DNA of 64,000 bases from positions 248,001-312,000 of the forward strand of contig NC_010581.1 of the NCBI RefSeq assembly GCF_000019845.1, in the 5' to 3' direction. Below, in pieces: positions 41,328 through 49,399 of this stretch (within the stretch, counting starts at the first letter, position 1; each line of letters begins with the position of its first letter). The notes below the pieces were generated by a model. It worked only from the letters and a program-made list of their open reading frames with translations, did not search any database and was not told the origin of the DNA. The translations under genes were made by a program, and so were the position numbers. Origin of the DNA: Beijerinckia indica subsp. indica ATCC 9039 (GTDB lineage: Bacteria > Pseudomonadota > Alphaproteobacteria > Rhizobiales > Beijerinckiaceae).

Positions 41328-41425
41328 GAGAGCATCTGACCCAAAAGTGGCTCCCCCTTTTTTGGATCAATCTGATGCGTTTTCAAAAAAGAGAGAGCAT
41401 CGGATAGGAGTCCGGTGCTCTAAAG
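41328..41425. repeat. Family A dispersed repeat, copy 3
   Basis: GAGAGCATCTGACCCAAAAG-TGG-CTCCCCCTTTTTTGGATCAATCTGATGCG, followed by GAGCATCGGA...TCCGGTGCTC. Same architecture as 6281-6386. It begins 10 bp after the hslU stop and probably also serves as its terminator. Confidence 0.7.
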
Positions 41426-41510
41426 CATAATCTCCGACAATTGGGGGATTATGCGTTAAAACAAAAAGATAGAGAGCATTTTCTGACCAAGCTGGAAAAG
41501 AAAATGCTCT
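41425..41510. repeat. Hairpin pair after family A copy 3
   Basis: Two stems: GCATAATC (41425-41432) with GATTATGC (41447-41454), and AGAGCATTTTCT (41473-41484) with AGAAAATGCTCT (41499-41510). The second shares GCATTTTC/GAAAATGC with a hairpin at 47049-47091 downstream of ffs, so it may be another dispersed type. Confidence 0.6.
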
Positions 41511-41533
41511 TAGGAGCTGCTTTCGCGCCTAAT

Positions 41534-42091
41534 TCAATGCGCGGTGTCCTCATGCTTCTGGTCTTTTGTCTCTTCCTTTGAAGGTTGCTGCCCTTCCTTG
41601 GTCGCGCTGCCAGTCTCGGGGGCCTTTTCATCAAGCGAGTGATAGCGGGGCGTGGTCTCGGCCGGATTGGTGGGGCTCGGCGCGTTTGGATTCGGGACCG
41701 TGGAATAGGTCGGCCATTTCCGTTCGGGCTGATATTCGGGCAAATTATTTTCCTGACTCATTTCAAGGCAGGTCAGGACCTCCACATAGCTCGGCATGAC
41801 CGAGGCGCTGGAGGCGACGCAATTTTCCTTATCCTTCGGCTTGAACTTCTTCCACTGCGCTTTCAATTGCTGGCGGGCCTGTTCCTCATCTTGAAGACAG
41901 CCCGTATAGGCGGCGCGTTTGTCCTCGGTGCCGTAGTTTTGGGCTTCCTTGCAGGTCGATTTGACGTCGAGCACCGGAACACCACCGGTATCGTCACGCC
42001 CACGTTGAGCAGCCGTTGCCGGCAAAGCCAGGCAAAAGAGGACAGCGCCCGCTGCGGTCAGAACCAAGGACCGCGGAAAACAAGGCAACAT
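41534..42091 (-). CDS. Secreted hypothetical protein (185 aa)
   Basis: Clear signal peptide (SLVLTAAGAVLFCLALPATAA). The mature N-terminal part has spaced cysteines in STCKEAQNYG, YTGCLQDEEQAR, ENCVASS and EVLTCLEM, suggesting disulfides in the periplasm. The C-terminal third is Pro/Glu/Lys-rich and disordered. The Cys pattern with QDEEQARQQLKAQW is reminiscent of a conserved uncharacterised Rhizobiales family. The ATG follows GGAGA at good spacing. Function not assigned. Confidence 0.75.
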   Translation of the reverse strand: MLPCFPRSLVLTAAGAVLFCLALPATAAQRGRDDTGGVPVLDVKSTCKEAQNYGTEDKRAAYTGCLQDEEQARQQLKAQWKKFKPKDKENCVASSASVMPSYVEVLTCLEMSQENNLPEYQPERKWPTYSTVPNPNAPSPTNPAETTPRYHSLDEKAPETGSATKEGQQPSKEETKDQKHEDTAH

Positions 42092-42286
42092 CAATTTCTC
42101 CTCTACAACCCGACAGGCCTAACCCCTATGGCACAATCCATCGCGAGGGGATGGGTAGATGGGGACAATAGAGCAAAATCCAGCAAAATGGGAAGCGTCT
42201 TGCCTGGATTCGTCCAGGACTAATGCGGTTTCCCTTTGCTGGAAGGGCAGGCCGATCAGTCGCTCAGCGACTCAATCGCTCAGTGA

Positions 42287-42389
42287 CTAGTATCCACCCT
42301 CATTGAATCGCGACTCGTCGTGGTTCGATGAGGACAAGTGGATAAGTTTAAAAAGTGACGGTTCGAGAATCTGTGATTCTCGATACTAG
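42287..42389 (-). repeat. Family B structured repeat, copy 1
   Basis: Bounded by CTAG at both ends. In minus orientation: GTATCGAGAATC-ACA-GATTCTCGA, the linker CCGTCACTTTTTAAAC, then TATCCAC...CCTCATCGAA / TTCAATGAGG...GTGGATA around GACGAGTCGCG. The first stem is perfect; the second carries one mismatch. The end at 42386-42388 supplies the stop codon of the HupH-like gene. Confidence 0.85.
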
Positions 42390-43324
42390 GGGCCGGCATT
42401 GGGAAGGAGCGCGGAAGAAGGCGAGGCGAGCATCATGGCAAGAGGGACGTCGTCGATCGACACAGCCTGTTGCAGGAGCGTTCCCTTCGCATCAAAGCTT
42501 TCGAGCAGCCAGACATGGCGGGTTCCGGTCGAAGTGATTCGCTGAGAGACGATCGGTGAGACAGGATTGTCCACGTCCGCGATCTTGATCGAGAGATCAA
42601 TGGAACCCCGACCCAAAATCTCGCACAGGGTTTGAGCGGTCGCTAAATCCTCCAGCTTGAGAAGATCAAGGGTGAGAGGATCGCGCACAGCGTTTCGCTT
42701 ATCCTCGAAATGCCAAGCATGGAATTGGATCATCTTCAGCAAGGGAAAAGCAGGGTCCGCATCAGGCCGCGCCGGCTCCTGAAATTCCAAGGGGGTCGCC
42801 AAAGCCGCCTGACGAAGGATCCTCGGCAGATCGTCGACCTGCAAGAAATGCTCGAGAATGACCCCATCCGGGCCGCGAAAGACGATTTCCCAAGCCCGCG
42901 TCAAGGCGGTGCTTCTGACCTCTGCAACCACGCCGTCGGTCAAGGCTATTTTGCCCGTGATCCGGCCTTCGCCCAAGAGGTGCTGGATGAACTGGATGTC
43001 TTTCGTGCCGAGCTCGGTCAGATCGAAAAGGATTTCTTCCTCATCATTCCCATCATCAACCCCTTCGAGGAGGGCGATGGCGAGCCGATCGAGAAGACGT
43101 TTGCCGGCCGTGGAGCAATTGTTTGGCGCGCCTTGGAAATAAGCGATTTTCCCATTCGAATCGCCAAGCTCACGATCGGGGGATGGCGTCGTAGGGGCGA
43201 ACTCGGCAAGGGGATCTCGCGCATCATTGCGGTATGGTCTCGGCCTGCGGCCTGAGGGAAGGGGCATAGGCGTTTCTGGAAGGACAGACGCGAGATGCTT
43301 TCTATGATGGGGCTCTTGCGTCAT
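42386..43324 (-). CDS. HupH/HyaF-like hydrogenase-expression protein
   Basis: 312 residues with two similar modules: about 70-170 (LLDRLAIALLEG...LTELGTKDIQFIQHLLGEGRITGKI...AWEIVFRGPDGVILEHFLQVDDLPRIL) and about 220-305 (LLKLEDLATAQTLCEILGRGSIDLSI...HVWLLESFDAKGTLLQQAVSIDDVPLAMM). The pattern LGxGxIxxxI, a Trp-containing strand, then a xxVDDLPxxL ending fits the HupH C-terminal domain of [NiFe]-hydrogenase maturation proteins. No hydrogenase gene is in the window, so it is solitary here. Its stop codon is the TAG of the adjoining family B repeat, so the natural C-terminus may have been altered. Confidence 0.6.
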   Translation of the reverse strand: MTQEPHHRKHLASVLPETPMPLPSGRRPRPYRNDARDPLAEFAPTTPSPDRELGDSNGKIAYFQGAPNNCSTAGKRLLDRLAIALLEGVDDGNDEEEILFDLTELGTKDIQFIQHLLGEGRITGKIALTDGVVAEVRSTALTRAWEIVFRGPDGVILEHFLQVDDLPRILRQAALATPLEFQEPARPDADPAFPLLKMIQFHAWHFEDKRNAVRDPLTLDLLKLEDLATAQTLCEILGRGSIDLSIKIADVDNPVSPIVSQRITSTGTRHVWLLESFDAKGTLLQQAVSIDDVPLAMMLASPSSALLPNAGP

Positions 43325-43375
43325 CCGTTATTCTGCTCCAATTGAAAGTATATATGAGCGCGATACTATAATATC

Positions 43376-43615
43376 TTGACGTTTCGCTCGTTATTGCCGC
43401 GTCTATTGACAGTCCAGTCGGAAGCTGTCCTCCCAGGTTTATTGTTGATAGGCGTTATGTTTTTAATTTTAATAGGGTATTCTGAATATAGTCAACAGAA
43501 TCCCCAATCGCCGAGTTTGCTTGATTGCACAGCTTCAAGAGACAAATGTGACAGATTAAAGTCGATGATGACGCGTCAAGAATACGCATGCCGATCGTTA
43601 AAAGTGGATAAATGA
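43376..43615 (+). CDS. Possible small membrane protein in AT-rich island
   Basis: Open frame of up to 79 residues with one strong membrane helix (AVLPGLLLIGVMFLILIGYSEY) and a Cys-containing tail (LLDCTASRDKCDRLKSMM...YACRSLKVDK). Start uncertain: TTG 43376 and later TTGs, or ATG 43457 with AGG 6 bases upstream. A TATAAT box at 43367-43372 with TTGAAA at 43342-43347 (19-bp spacing) lies just upstream. The surrounding 400 bases are much more AT-rich than the genome average. Weakly supported. Confidence 0.35.
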   Translation: MTFRSLLPRLLTVQSEAVLPGLLLIGVMFLILIGYSEYSQQNPQSPSLLDCTASRDKCDRLKSMMTRQEYACRSLKVDK

Positions 43616-43788
43616 TGGGAAATTACAGCAATAAAACATGGGGCTGCCGCTGAAATGCGGATGTCTTTAAATTCCCGTGGGTCGATGCGGCATTCCGAGC
43701 GAAACTTAAAATAAATTTTATTATTCGAGAAAGAATCCGCCTGAAACGGGCGCATGGTGAAGGGGACAATGCTGCGGCTTGCCTCGCC

Positions 43789-44394
43789 TCAAAAATTTGT
43801 CCGGCTGCGCAAGGCTGCGGCGAGGGTTCCTTCATCGAGATAATCAAGTTCGCCTCCGACCGGAACGCCATGGGCGAGGCGGGTGATTTTGACGGGGAAG
43901 GCCGCCAGACTGTCGGTGATGTAATGAGCCGTCGTCTGGCCGTCGACCGTGGCATTGACCGCCAGAATGACCTCGCGGATCTCGCCTTGGGCGACCCGCT
44001 CGGTCAGGCTCTGAAGATTGAGATCCTTGGGGCCGACCCCATCGAGAGGCGAAAGCGTGCCGCCGAGGACGTGATATCGGGCAGGCAAGGCGGCGGCGCG
44101 TTCGAGTGCCCAGAGATCGGCCACGGTTTCGACGACCACCAGCAAAGTGGGGTCGCGTTTGGCGTCGGCGCAGATGGTGCAGGGATCACGCGTGTCAATA
44201 TTGCCGCAAATCTGGCAGGGGATCAGATGATTATATGCTTGTTGCAAGGCCTCGGCGAGGGGGCCAAGAAGCTCCGTGCGCTTGCGGATCAGATGCAAGG
44301 CCGCTCGCCGGGCCGAGCGCGGACCAAGGCCCGGCAGGCGGGCCAGCAAATGAATGAGCCGCTCGATTTCCGGTCCGGCAATAGGCGCTGTCAT
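43789..44394 (-). CDS. recR: Recombination mediator RecR
   Basis: 201 residues. A helix-hairpin-helix start ([17 protein letters not shown]), a zinc finger ([16 protein letters not shown]), and a Toprim domain ([15 protein letters not shown]...) ending in [22 protein letters not shown] sequence (here [16 protein letters not shown]). Works with RecF/RecO to load RecA at gaps. Follows ybaB as in most proteobacteria. Confidence 0.96.
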   Translation of the reverse strand: MTAPIAGPEIERLIHLLARLPGLGPRSARRAALHLIRKRTELLGPLAEALQQAYNHLIPCQICGNIDTRDPCTICADAKRDPTLLVVVETVADLWALERAAALPARYHVLGGTLSPLDGVGPKDLNLQSLTERVAQGEIREVILAVNATVDGQTTAHYITDSLAAFPVKITRLAHGVPVGGELDYLDEGTLAAALRSRTNF

Positions 44395-44474
44395 CAGAAT
44401 CGCGATTAAGAATCGAAGTGAAGGGTCGGGTTTGAGGAAGAGCTCAAGCCAAGTAACTCAAGCCAACGGATAAA

Positions 44475-44780
44475 TCAGAAGGGCAATTGCATGCCGCCGG
44501 TGACTTCGCGCATTTTTTCTTCCATGATCTGTTCAGCTTGGTGCCGCGCATTCTCATAGGCCAAGGCAACGAGATCCTCGACAATCTCCTTTTCCTCCGG
44601 TTTGAGGAGAGAGGGATCGATCGAAACGCTGCGAATCTGTCCCTTGACGGTCAGGGTGATCTTCACGAGGCCGCCGCCGGCGTGACCTTCGACGGTGATT
44701 TGCTCCAGAGCGGCCTGCATGTCCTGGACTTTGGCCTGCATGGCTTGAGCCTGTTTCAGGAGCCCCATCATATCCTTCAT
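44475..44780 (-). CDS. ybaB: YbaB/EbfC nucleoid-associated protein
   Basis: 101-residue DNA-binding dimer protein: MGLLKQAQAMQAKVQDMQAALEQI, VEGHAGGGLVKITLTVKGQIRSVSIDPSLL, ARHQAEQIMEEKMREVTGGM. The length and the Met/Gln-rich first helix are canonical. Normally immediately follows dnaX; here a family B repeat plus other palindromes (about 250 bp) separate them. Confidence 0.94.
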   Translation of the reverse strand: MKDMMGLLKQAQAMQAKVQDMQAALEQITVEGHAGGGLVKITLTVKGQIRSVSIDPSLLKPEEKEIVEDLVALAYENARHQAEQIMEEKMREVTGGMQLPF

Positions 44781-44817
44781 GACCTTGTCCTTTCTGGTCT
44801 CGCCTCAACGATCTGAT

Positions 44818-44916
44818 CTAGTATCCACCCTCATTGAAGCGCGGCTCGGCGCGCTTCAATGAGGGTGGATAAGTTTAAAAAGTAACGGATCGAGAATCTG
44901 TGATTCTCGATACTAG
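44818..44916 (-). repeat. Family B structured repeat, copy 2
   Basis: Bounded by CTAG at 44818 and 44913. The second stem is the most perfect of all copies: GTATCCACCCTCATTGAAGC-GCG with its exact complement, loop CTCGG. The linker reads TTTAAAAAGTAACGG on the plus strand, and the small stem is TCGAGAATC/GATTCTCGA. Lies in the ybaB leader. Confidence 0.9.
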
Positions 44917-45016
44917 AGCGGGATGAGTTTAGGTCGAATCGCTTCGCGATTAGAAGTCTTTGATCCCACTCTATATTTTTAAGTGGAGCAGATGCGAAAC
45001 ATCGCATCGTACTCTA
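44914..45016. repeat. Other palindromes between ybaB and dnaX
   Basis: TAGAGCGGGAT (44914-44924) faces ATCCCACTCTA (44963-44973), with an inner TCGAATCGC-TTC-GCGATTAGA stem. A second hairpin, GATGCGAAACATCGCATC, spans about 44991-45008. Family B copy 2 is fused to this element at the shared CTAG, suggesting insertion next to an existing repeat. Confidence 0.6.
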
Positions 45017-45028
45017 GCGCTGGCGCGC

Positions 45029-46984
45029 TCAACGATCTTCATCCATTTCGAATTGATCGGGAAAAGCGACATCATCATCGCTCTCCGCCGAATCAGCGGC
45101 AAACGGTTGATCCTCTGGCACCGTGGCGGGCGCCTCATTGGGCCGAACGGCGATGATTTGCGCGCCGGGAAACTGGCTGAGGGCTTTGCGTACCAAGGGG
45201 TCGGCCTCAATGCCCTGCCGCACGGCCGCCGCCTGTTTCTCGGCTTGCTCCTTGAGCGTCAAGGCGGCTGCCCCGCCCGAAGTCTCGCTGGCGATCGCCA
45301 CCATCCAGCGCGTGCCGGTCCATTCCTGGAGCCGGCGCATCAGGGTTTGCGCCAATTGCGGCGACGCACCAGGTGCGAGGGCAAATTCGATTGTGCCTTC
45401 CTCGAAACGCACCAGCCGGACATCGCGTTCGAGCGCCGTTTTGAGTTGAATGTCGCGTTTTTCGCCGGCCAGCGCCACCAAGGCGCCGAAGCTCTGGAGA
45501 CGTATGGCAGGCGCCTGCGCAAGGCCCGGTTGAAGAGAAGGAGCCGAAACGGCGAGGGGGGCCATGTGAGAAGCGGCTTGAGTTGCCGCTTGCGCTCCCA
45601 GACGCGAACTCGTCACCAAGGGCGACCCGAGGGAAGGTCCAGAGGCTGAGGGCAGGGAGGGCTGGACGCGGGATCCGGAGACGGCATCCGTTGAGCCGTC
45701 CCGTCCGTGCGGCGAGGGGGGCGTTTTGGCGAGTTGCCGCAGCACAACGTCGGGTGTCGGCAAATCGGCTGCATAGGCGAGGCGGACGAGAACCATATCG
45801 GCACAAGCGAGCGGCCGAGGCGAATCCTTTACCTCCTGCAAGCCCTTGGTCAGGATTTGCCAGGCCCGTGTGAGAACCATGACGCTCAAGGTTCCGGCCA
45901 TCGCGCCGCCGCGGCTTAATTCCTCCGGTGTCGCGGCCGCGTCAAAAGTGTGGGGGCTGAGCTTCAAGCGTGTCACGAAATGCACGAATTCGGCAAGTTC
46001 GACGAGGACCTGAGCTGGATCGGCGCCGCAATCATGCAGGTTTTTCAAATCCGCCAGCGCCTTGGCCATGTCACCCCGCATGACCGCCTCAAACAGATCG
46101 ATGATCCGCGCGCGGTCGGCGAGCCCCAGCATGGCCTGCAGGTCCGTCGCACTGATTGGCTGCGCGGAAGAATGGGGATCGGCTTGCCCTGTCCCGTGGG
46201 CAATGGCCTGATCAAGCAGCGACAGCGCGTCACGCACAGAACCTTCCGCGGCCCGAGCGATGAGGCCCAGGGCTTCGCGTTCGATCAGGACATTTTCTTT
46301 GGCGCAAACGCTCGCGAGATAATCGATGAGCACGGCGGGCTCGATGCGGCGCAGATCGAAACGCTGACAACGCGAGCGCACCGTGATCGGCACTTTGTCG
46401 ATCTCGGTCGTCGCGAAAATGAATTTGACGTGTTCCGGCGGCTCTTCCAGAGTTTTCAACAGGCCGTTGAAAGCCTGTTTCGAGAGCATATGCACCTCGT
46501 CGATGATATAGACCTTGACGCGGGCCGAGACCGGACGATAGCGCGCGCTTTCGATGATCTCTCGGATGTCGTCGATGCCTGTATGCGAGGCGGCATCCAT
46601 TTCAATGATATCGACGTGGCGGGATTCGATGATCGCCTGACAATGGACGCCGAATCGGTCCATATGCACCGTCGGTTTCTCGATCGCGGGCTGGCCGTTC
46701 TCAGCAGGCACTTCATAATTGAAGGCGCGGGCGAGGATGCGCGCTGTCGTGGTTTTGCCGACACCGCGCACGCCGGTCAGGAGATAGGCTTGATGGATGC
46801 GGTCAAGGTCGAAGGCGTTCGACAGCGTCTTGACCATGGCCTCCTGGCCAATCAAATCCTCGAAACGGGACGGGCGGTATTTGCGCGCCAGAACCAGATA
46901 GGGTTTGGGCGTGGAAGCTTGAGGAATAAGAGGAGAAACCGGGGAGGGCGGAGCCGCGTCGTTCTGGATGCGCTCGTCTGGCAT
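45029..46984 (-). CDS. dnaX: DNA polymerase III gamma/tau subunit
   Basis: 651-residue clamp-loader ATPase. Walker A GVRGVGKTTTAR (about 71-82), the SRH-flanking DEVHMLSKQAFNGLLKTLEEPP, and FATTEIDKVPITVRSRCQRFDL. The zinc-module region keeps only one of the usual four Cys (FGVHCQAII), as in other Rhizobiales. The C-terminal third (about 395-651) contains an Ala/Pro/Ser linker and a tau-like domain. No A-rich slippery heptamer was seen at the gamma/tau boundary. Upstream lies ffs. Confidence 0.96.
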   Translation of the reverse strand: MPDERIQNDAAPPSPVSPLIPQASTPKPYLVLARKYRPSRFEDLIGQEAMVKTLSNAFDLDRIHQAYLLTGVRGVGKTTTARILARAFNYEVPAENGQPAIEKPTVHMDRFGVHCQAIIESRHVDIIEMDAASHTGIDDIREIIESARYRPVSARVKVYIIDEVHMLSKQAFNGLLKTLEEPPEHVKFIFATTEIDKVPITVRSRCQRFDLRRIEPAVLIDYLASVCAKENVLIEREALGLIARAAEGSVRDALSLLDQAIAHGTGQADPHSSAQPISATDLQAMLGLADRARIIDLFEAVMRGDMAKALADLKNLHDCGADPAQVLVELAEFVHFVTRLKLSPHTFDAAATPEELSRGGAMAGTLSVMVLTRAWQILTKGLQEVKDSPRPLACADMVLVRLAYAADLPTPDVVLRQLAKTPPSPHGRDGSTDAVSGSRVQPSLPSASGPSLGSPLVTSSRLGAQAATQAASHMAPLAVSAPSLQPGLAQAPAIRLQSFGALVALAGEKRDIQLKTALERDVRLVRFEEGTIEFALAPGASPQLAQTLMRRLQEWTGTRWMVAIASETSGGAAALTLKEQAEKQAAAVRQGIEADPLVRKALSQFPGAQIIAVRPNEAPATVPEDQPFAADSAESDDDVAFPDQFEMDEDR

Positions 46985-47048
46985 TTGCGCTGGCCTGTCC
47001 CCAACCTGCGCGGCAGGATTGCATCGGCCGCGGAATTTTCGGCCTAAA

Positions 47049-47091
47049 GCATTTTCAAGCGAAGCTTGCTTGCTCCGTGTCAGGAAAATGC
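47049..47091. repeat. Hairpin of the GCATTTTC type
   Basis: GCATTTTC (47049-47056) and GAAAATGC (47084-47091), with an inner AAGCGAAGCTTGCTTG stem. It resembles the second hairpin at 41473-41510. It is positioned between the 3' end of ffs and the dnaX start. Confidence 0.5.
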
Positions 47092-47133
47092 AGTGATTAA
47101 GGCGTTTCGATTTTCAAACGGAATATGTTCGGT

Positions 47134-47227
47134 GGGAGGCTGGACAGAGACCCGCCCGGGCTCGTTAGGGCTGCTTCCTTCCGGACCTGACCCGGTTGGC
47201 GAGTGGTACGTCCACCGCCAACCTCCC
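47134..47227 (-). ncRNA. ffs: Signal recognition particle RNA (4.5S)
   Basis: On the minus strand, the universally conserved apical domain GGTCAGGTCCGGAAGGAAGC followed by AGCC (complement of 47169-47192) is present. It is enclosed by a long imperfect stem whose ends are GGGAGG (5', 47227-47222) and CCTCCC (3', 47139-47134). Length about 94 nt, a bacterial 4.5S type without the Alu domain. It binds Ffh to target membrane proteins. Location just upstream of dnaX is common in alphaproteobacteria. Ends inferred from stem pairing. Confidence 0.93.
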
Positions 47228-47411
47228 GATCCCTATTTGGACTGTCGGCGCGATTTTCGCAACCTCGCGAGCGAAAATTATCATCGACCAGACAGACGTC
47301 GCTAAGCGTCTTTGGGTGGAATTGGCTGTTTGTCTGAATTTTCATTTCATTTTCTTTTTTTGTTGGACAAGCGAAGAAGCAGGATCTGGTGAGCTGGTCC
47401 GCCGGGAGCCC

Positions 47412-47510
47412 GAGGATCGAGAATCTTAGATTCTCGATCCGTCATTTTTAAACCGTATCCACTTATCCTCAATGAACCACGACGAGTCGCGCTTCAATGA
47501 GGGTGGATAC
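47412..47510 (+). repeat. Family B structured repeat, copy 3
   Basis: ATCGAGAATC-TTA-GATTCTCGAT, linker CCGTCATTTTTAAACC, then GTATCCACTTATCCTCAATGAA facing TTCAATGAGGGTGGATAC across GACGAGTCGCGC. It ends directly before the GAGGAGG ribosome-binding site of nudC, so it forms the nudC leader. Confidence 0.85.
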
Positions 47511-47522
47511 GAGGAGGAAATC

Positions 47523-48500
47523 ATGGCCGCGATAAAACCTTATCTCTTTGCGGTCGAGCCCACGCCTTCCGAGCCTTCGGCGGAAACGGGTTTCGCCTTG
47601 AACGGGCTCGACCGTCTGTCGCAACGGCGCGAGGATGCCAATTTTCTACAGGCGATGACGGAGGCGCCCTCGACCCGCACCCTCGTCTTTTCAGGCGACA
47701 TTCCCGTGCTGAAACGTTGCGGGACGGTACATGAGGCGACCTTTACCCTCGCCGAGGCGGCCCATCTCGGCATTGCCCGGGAAGCTGCCTTTCTTGGCGT
47801 CGATGCGGCCGGCGAGGCCCTATTTGCTTTATTGCTCGAAAGCGTCCTGCCGGAAAAGCAGCAGGAGCGCGACGATATTGCCATGATCGATTTGCGCACC
47901 ATTGCCCTGCAAGGACTGGTCGCGCCATTTATGCTCGGTCGGCTCGGTGAGGCCAAGAGCCTGCTCTACTGGCATTCGCGGCATCGTTTCTGCGCCAATT
48001 GCGGGACGAAAACGCAAGTCTCCGTTTCCGGCTGGCGGCGTCATTGCCCGGCTTGCGAGGCCTCGCATTTTCCCCGCACCGATCCGGTCGTGATCATGCT
48101 GGTGCAAGACGGCGCGCATTGCCTGCTCGGACGGCAGGCGGCTTTTCCGCCGCGCATGGTCTCCTGTCTTGCGGGATTCATGGAATCAGGGGAAACGATA
48201 GAGGATGCCGTGCGCCGCGAGGTTTTTGAGGAAGTGGGCATCGGTGTCGGCAAGGTGACCTATTTCGCCTCGCAGCCCTGGCCGTTTCCAGCCTCGTTGA
48301 TGATCGGTTGCCTCGCCGAGGCGCGGAGCCGGGATCTGGTGCTCGATCACGAGGAACTCGAGGATGCGCGCTGGTATTCCCGCGCCGAAGTGCGCCAGAT
48401 GCTGGAGGCGCCCCTGCCGGAAGGGCCGATCTGCCCGCCGAAATTGAGTATCGCCAATTTGCTCCTGCGCCGCTGGGCTTCCGAGAGTTTAACCTTTTGA
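47523..48500 (+). CDS. nudC: NADH pyrophosphatase (mRNA-decapping Nudix)
   Basis: 325 residues: an N-terminal domain, a zinc ribbon (HRFCANCGTKTQVS ... HCPACEA), and a Nudix box beginning GFMESGETIEDAVRREVFEE and continuing VGI, with the downstream NudC signature SQPWPFPASLMIGC. Cleaves NAD(H) and NAD-capped RNA to NMN. ATG 47523 has GAGGAGG 8 bases upstream. The frame is open from 47472, but those residues would be translated from the repeat and are rejected. Confidence 0.95.
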   Translation: MAAIKPYLFAVEPTPSEPSAETGFALNGLDRLSQRREDANFLQAMTEAPSTRTLVFSGDIPVLKRCGTVHEATFTLAEAAHLGIAREAAFLGVDAAGEALFALLLESVLPEKQQERDDIAMIDLRTIALQGLVAPFMLGRLGEAKSLLYWHSRHRFCANCGTKTQVSVSGWRRHCPACEASHFPRTDPVVIMLVQDGAHCLLGRQAAFPPRMVSCLAGFMESGETIEDAVRREVFEEVGIGVGKVTYFASQPWPFPASLMIGCLAEARSRDLVLDHEELEDARWYSRAEVRQMLEAPLPEGPICPPKLSIANLLLRRWASESLTF

Positions 48501-48559
48501 CTTTGGCGCCGCCCTGTTGAACATGCCCGGATTTCACGAAAGCGACGGGATAGACAGCC

Positions 48560-49285
48560 ATGCCGGAACACAGTTCAGACACGGGCAACAACAAGGCCCT
48601 GGTCCTGTTTTCCGGCGGCCAGGATTCCACGACCTGCCTCGCATGGGCGCTCGATCGATTCGCCTTTGTCGAGACGATTGGTTTTTCCTACGGACAGCGC
48701 CATGTGATCGAACTCACGCAGCGCCAAGTGGTGCGCGCTTCGATCGCGCGGCAATTCCCGGCCTGGGCTGAGAGGCTTGGGGACGATCATCTCGTCACCA
48801 TCGAGGCCCTAGCGGAGATTTCGCAAACCGCGCTTACGCGGGATATGGCCATTGAAATGGATGCGCAGGGCCTGCCCAATACATTTGTGCCGGGGCGTAA
48901 TCTGCTCTTTTTGACTTTCGCCGGCGCGCTCGGCTATCGGCGCGGCCTCAAACATATCGTCGGCGGCATGTGCGAGACGGATTTTTCCGGTTACCCCGAT
49001 TGCCGTGACGACACGGTGAAGGCCATGCAAGTCGCGCTCAATCTCGGCATGGATCGCCGCTTTGTTTTAGAAACGCCCTTGATGTGGCTCGATAAGGCGG
49101 AGACTTGGCGGCTCGCCGAAGCGCTCGGCGGCCAAGCCCTCGTCGATCTCATTATCGAGGAGACCCATACCTGTTATCTCGGCGAACGCGGTGCGCTTCA
49201 CGCCTGGGGACATGGCTGTGGTCAATGTCCGGCCTGCGTCCTGCGGGCCAAAGGCTATGCGGCTTATCGCGACGGCGTGGCTTAA
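48560..49285 (+). CDS. queC: 7-cyano-7-deazaguanine synthase
   Basis: Queuosine-pathway ATP-dependent amidation/nitrile-forming enzyme, 241 residues. PP-loop [12 protein letters not shown] (about 16-27), VPGRNLLFL, and the C-terminal zinc cluster (CYLGERG, then [13 protein letters not shown]). No other que gene is in the window. Confidence 0.95.
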   Translation: MPEHSSDTGNNKALVLFSGGQDSTTCLAWALDRFAFVETIGFSYGQRHVIELTQRQVVRASIARQFPAWAERLGDDHLVTIEALAEISQTALTRDMAIEMDAQGLPNTFVPGRNLLFLTFAGALGYRRGLKHIVGGMCETDFSGYPDCRDDTVKAMQVALNLGMDRRFVLETPLMWLDKAETWRLAEALGGQALVDLIIEETHTCYLGERGALHAWGHGCGQCPACVLRAKGYAAYRDGVA

Positions 49286-49399
49286 GCCGGAAACGATGGA
49301 AAGAAAATTTTCGCGCGGGCCTTTGTAATAGTTTCGGCCGGCCGAACGAAAGATCTCATGTGGCCAAGTTGAAGCCATATCCGCTGAGAAGGATTCAGC

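Noticed and set aside
45600..46000. Programmed frameshift in dnaX producing gamma
   Set aside because: No A-rich slippery heptamer with downstream stop was visible near the domain boundary.
47472..47522. Upstream in-frame start for nudC (MNHDESRFNEGG...)
   Set aside because: These codons lie inside a family B repeat; ATG 47523 has a strong ribosome-binding site and matches NudC starts.
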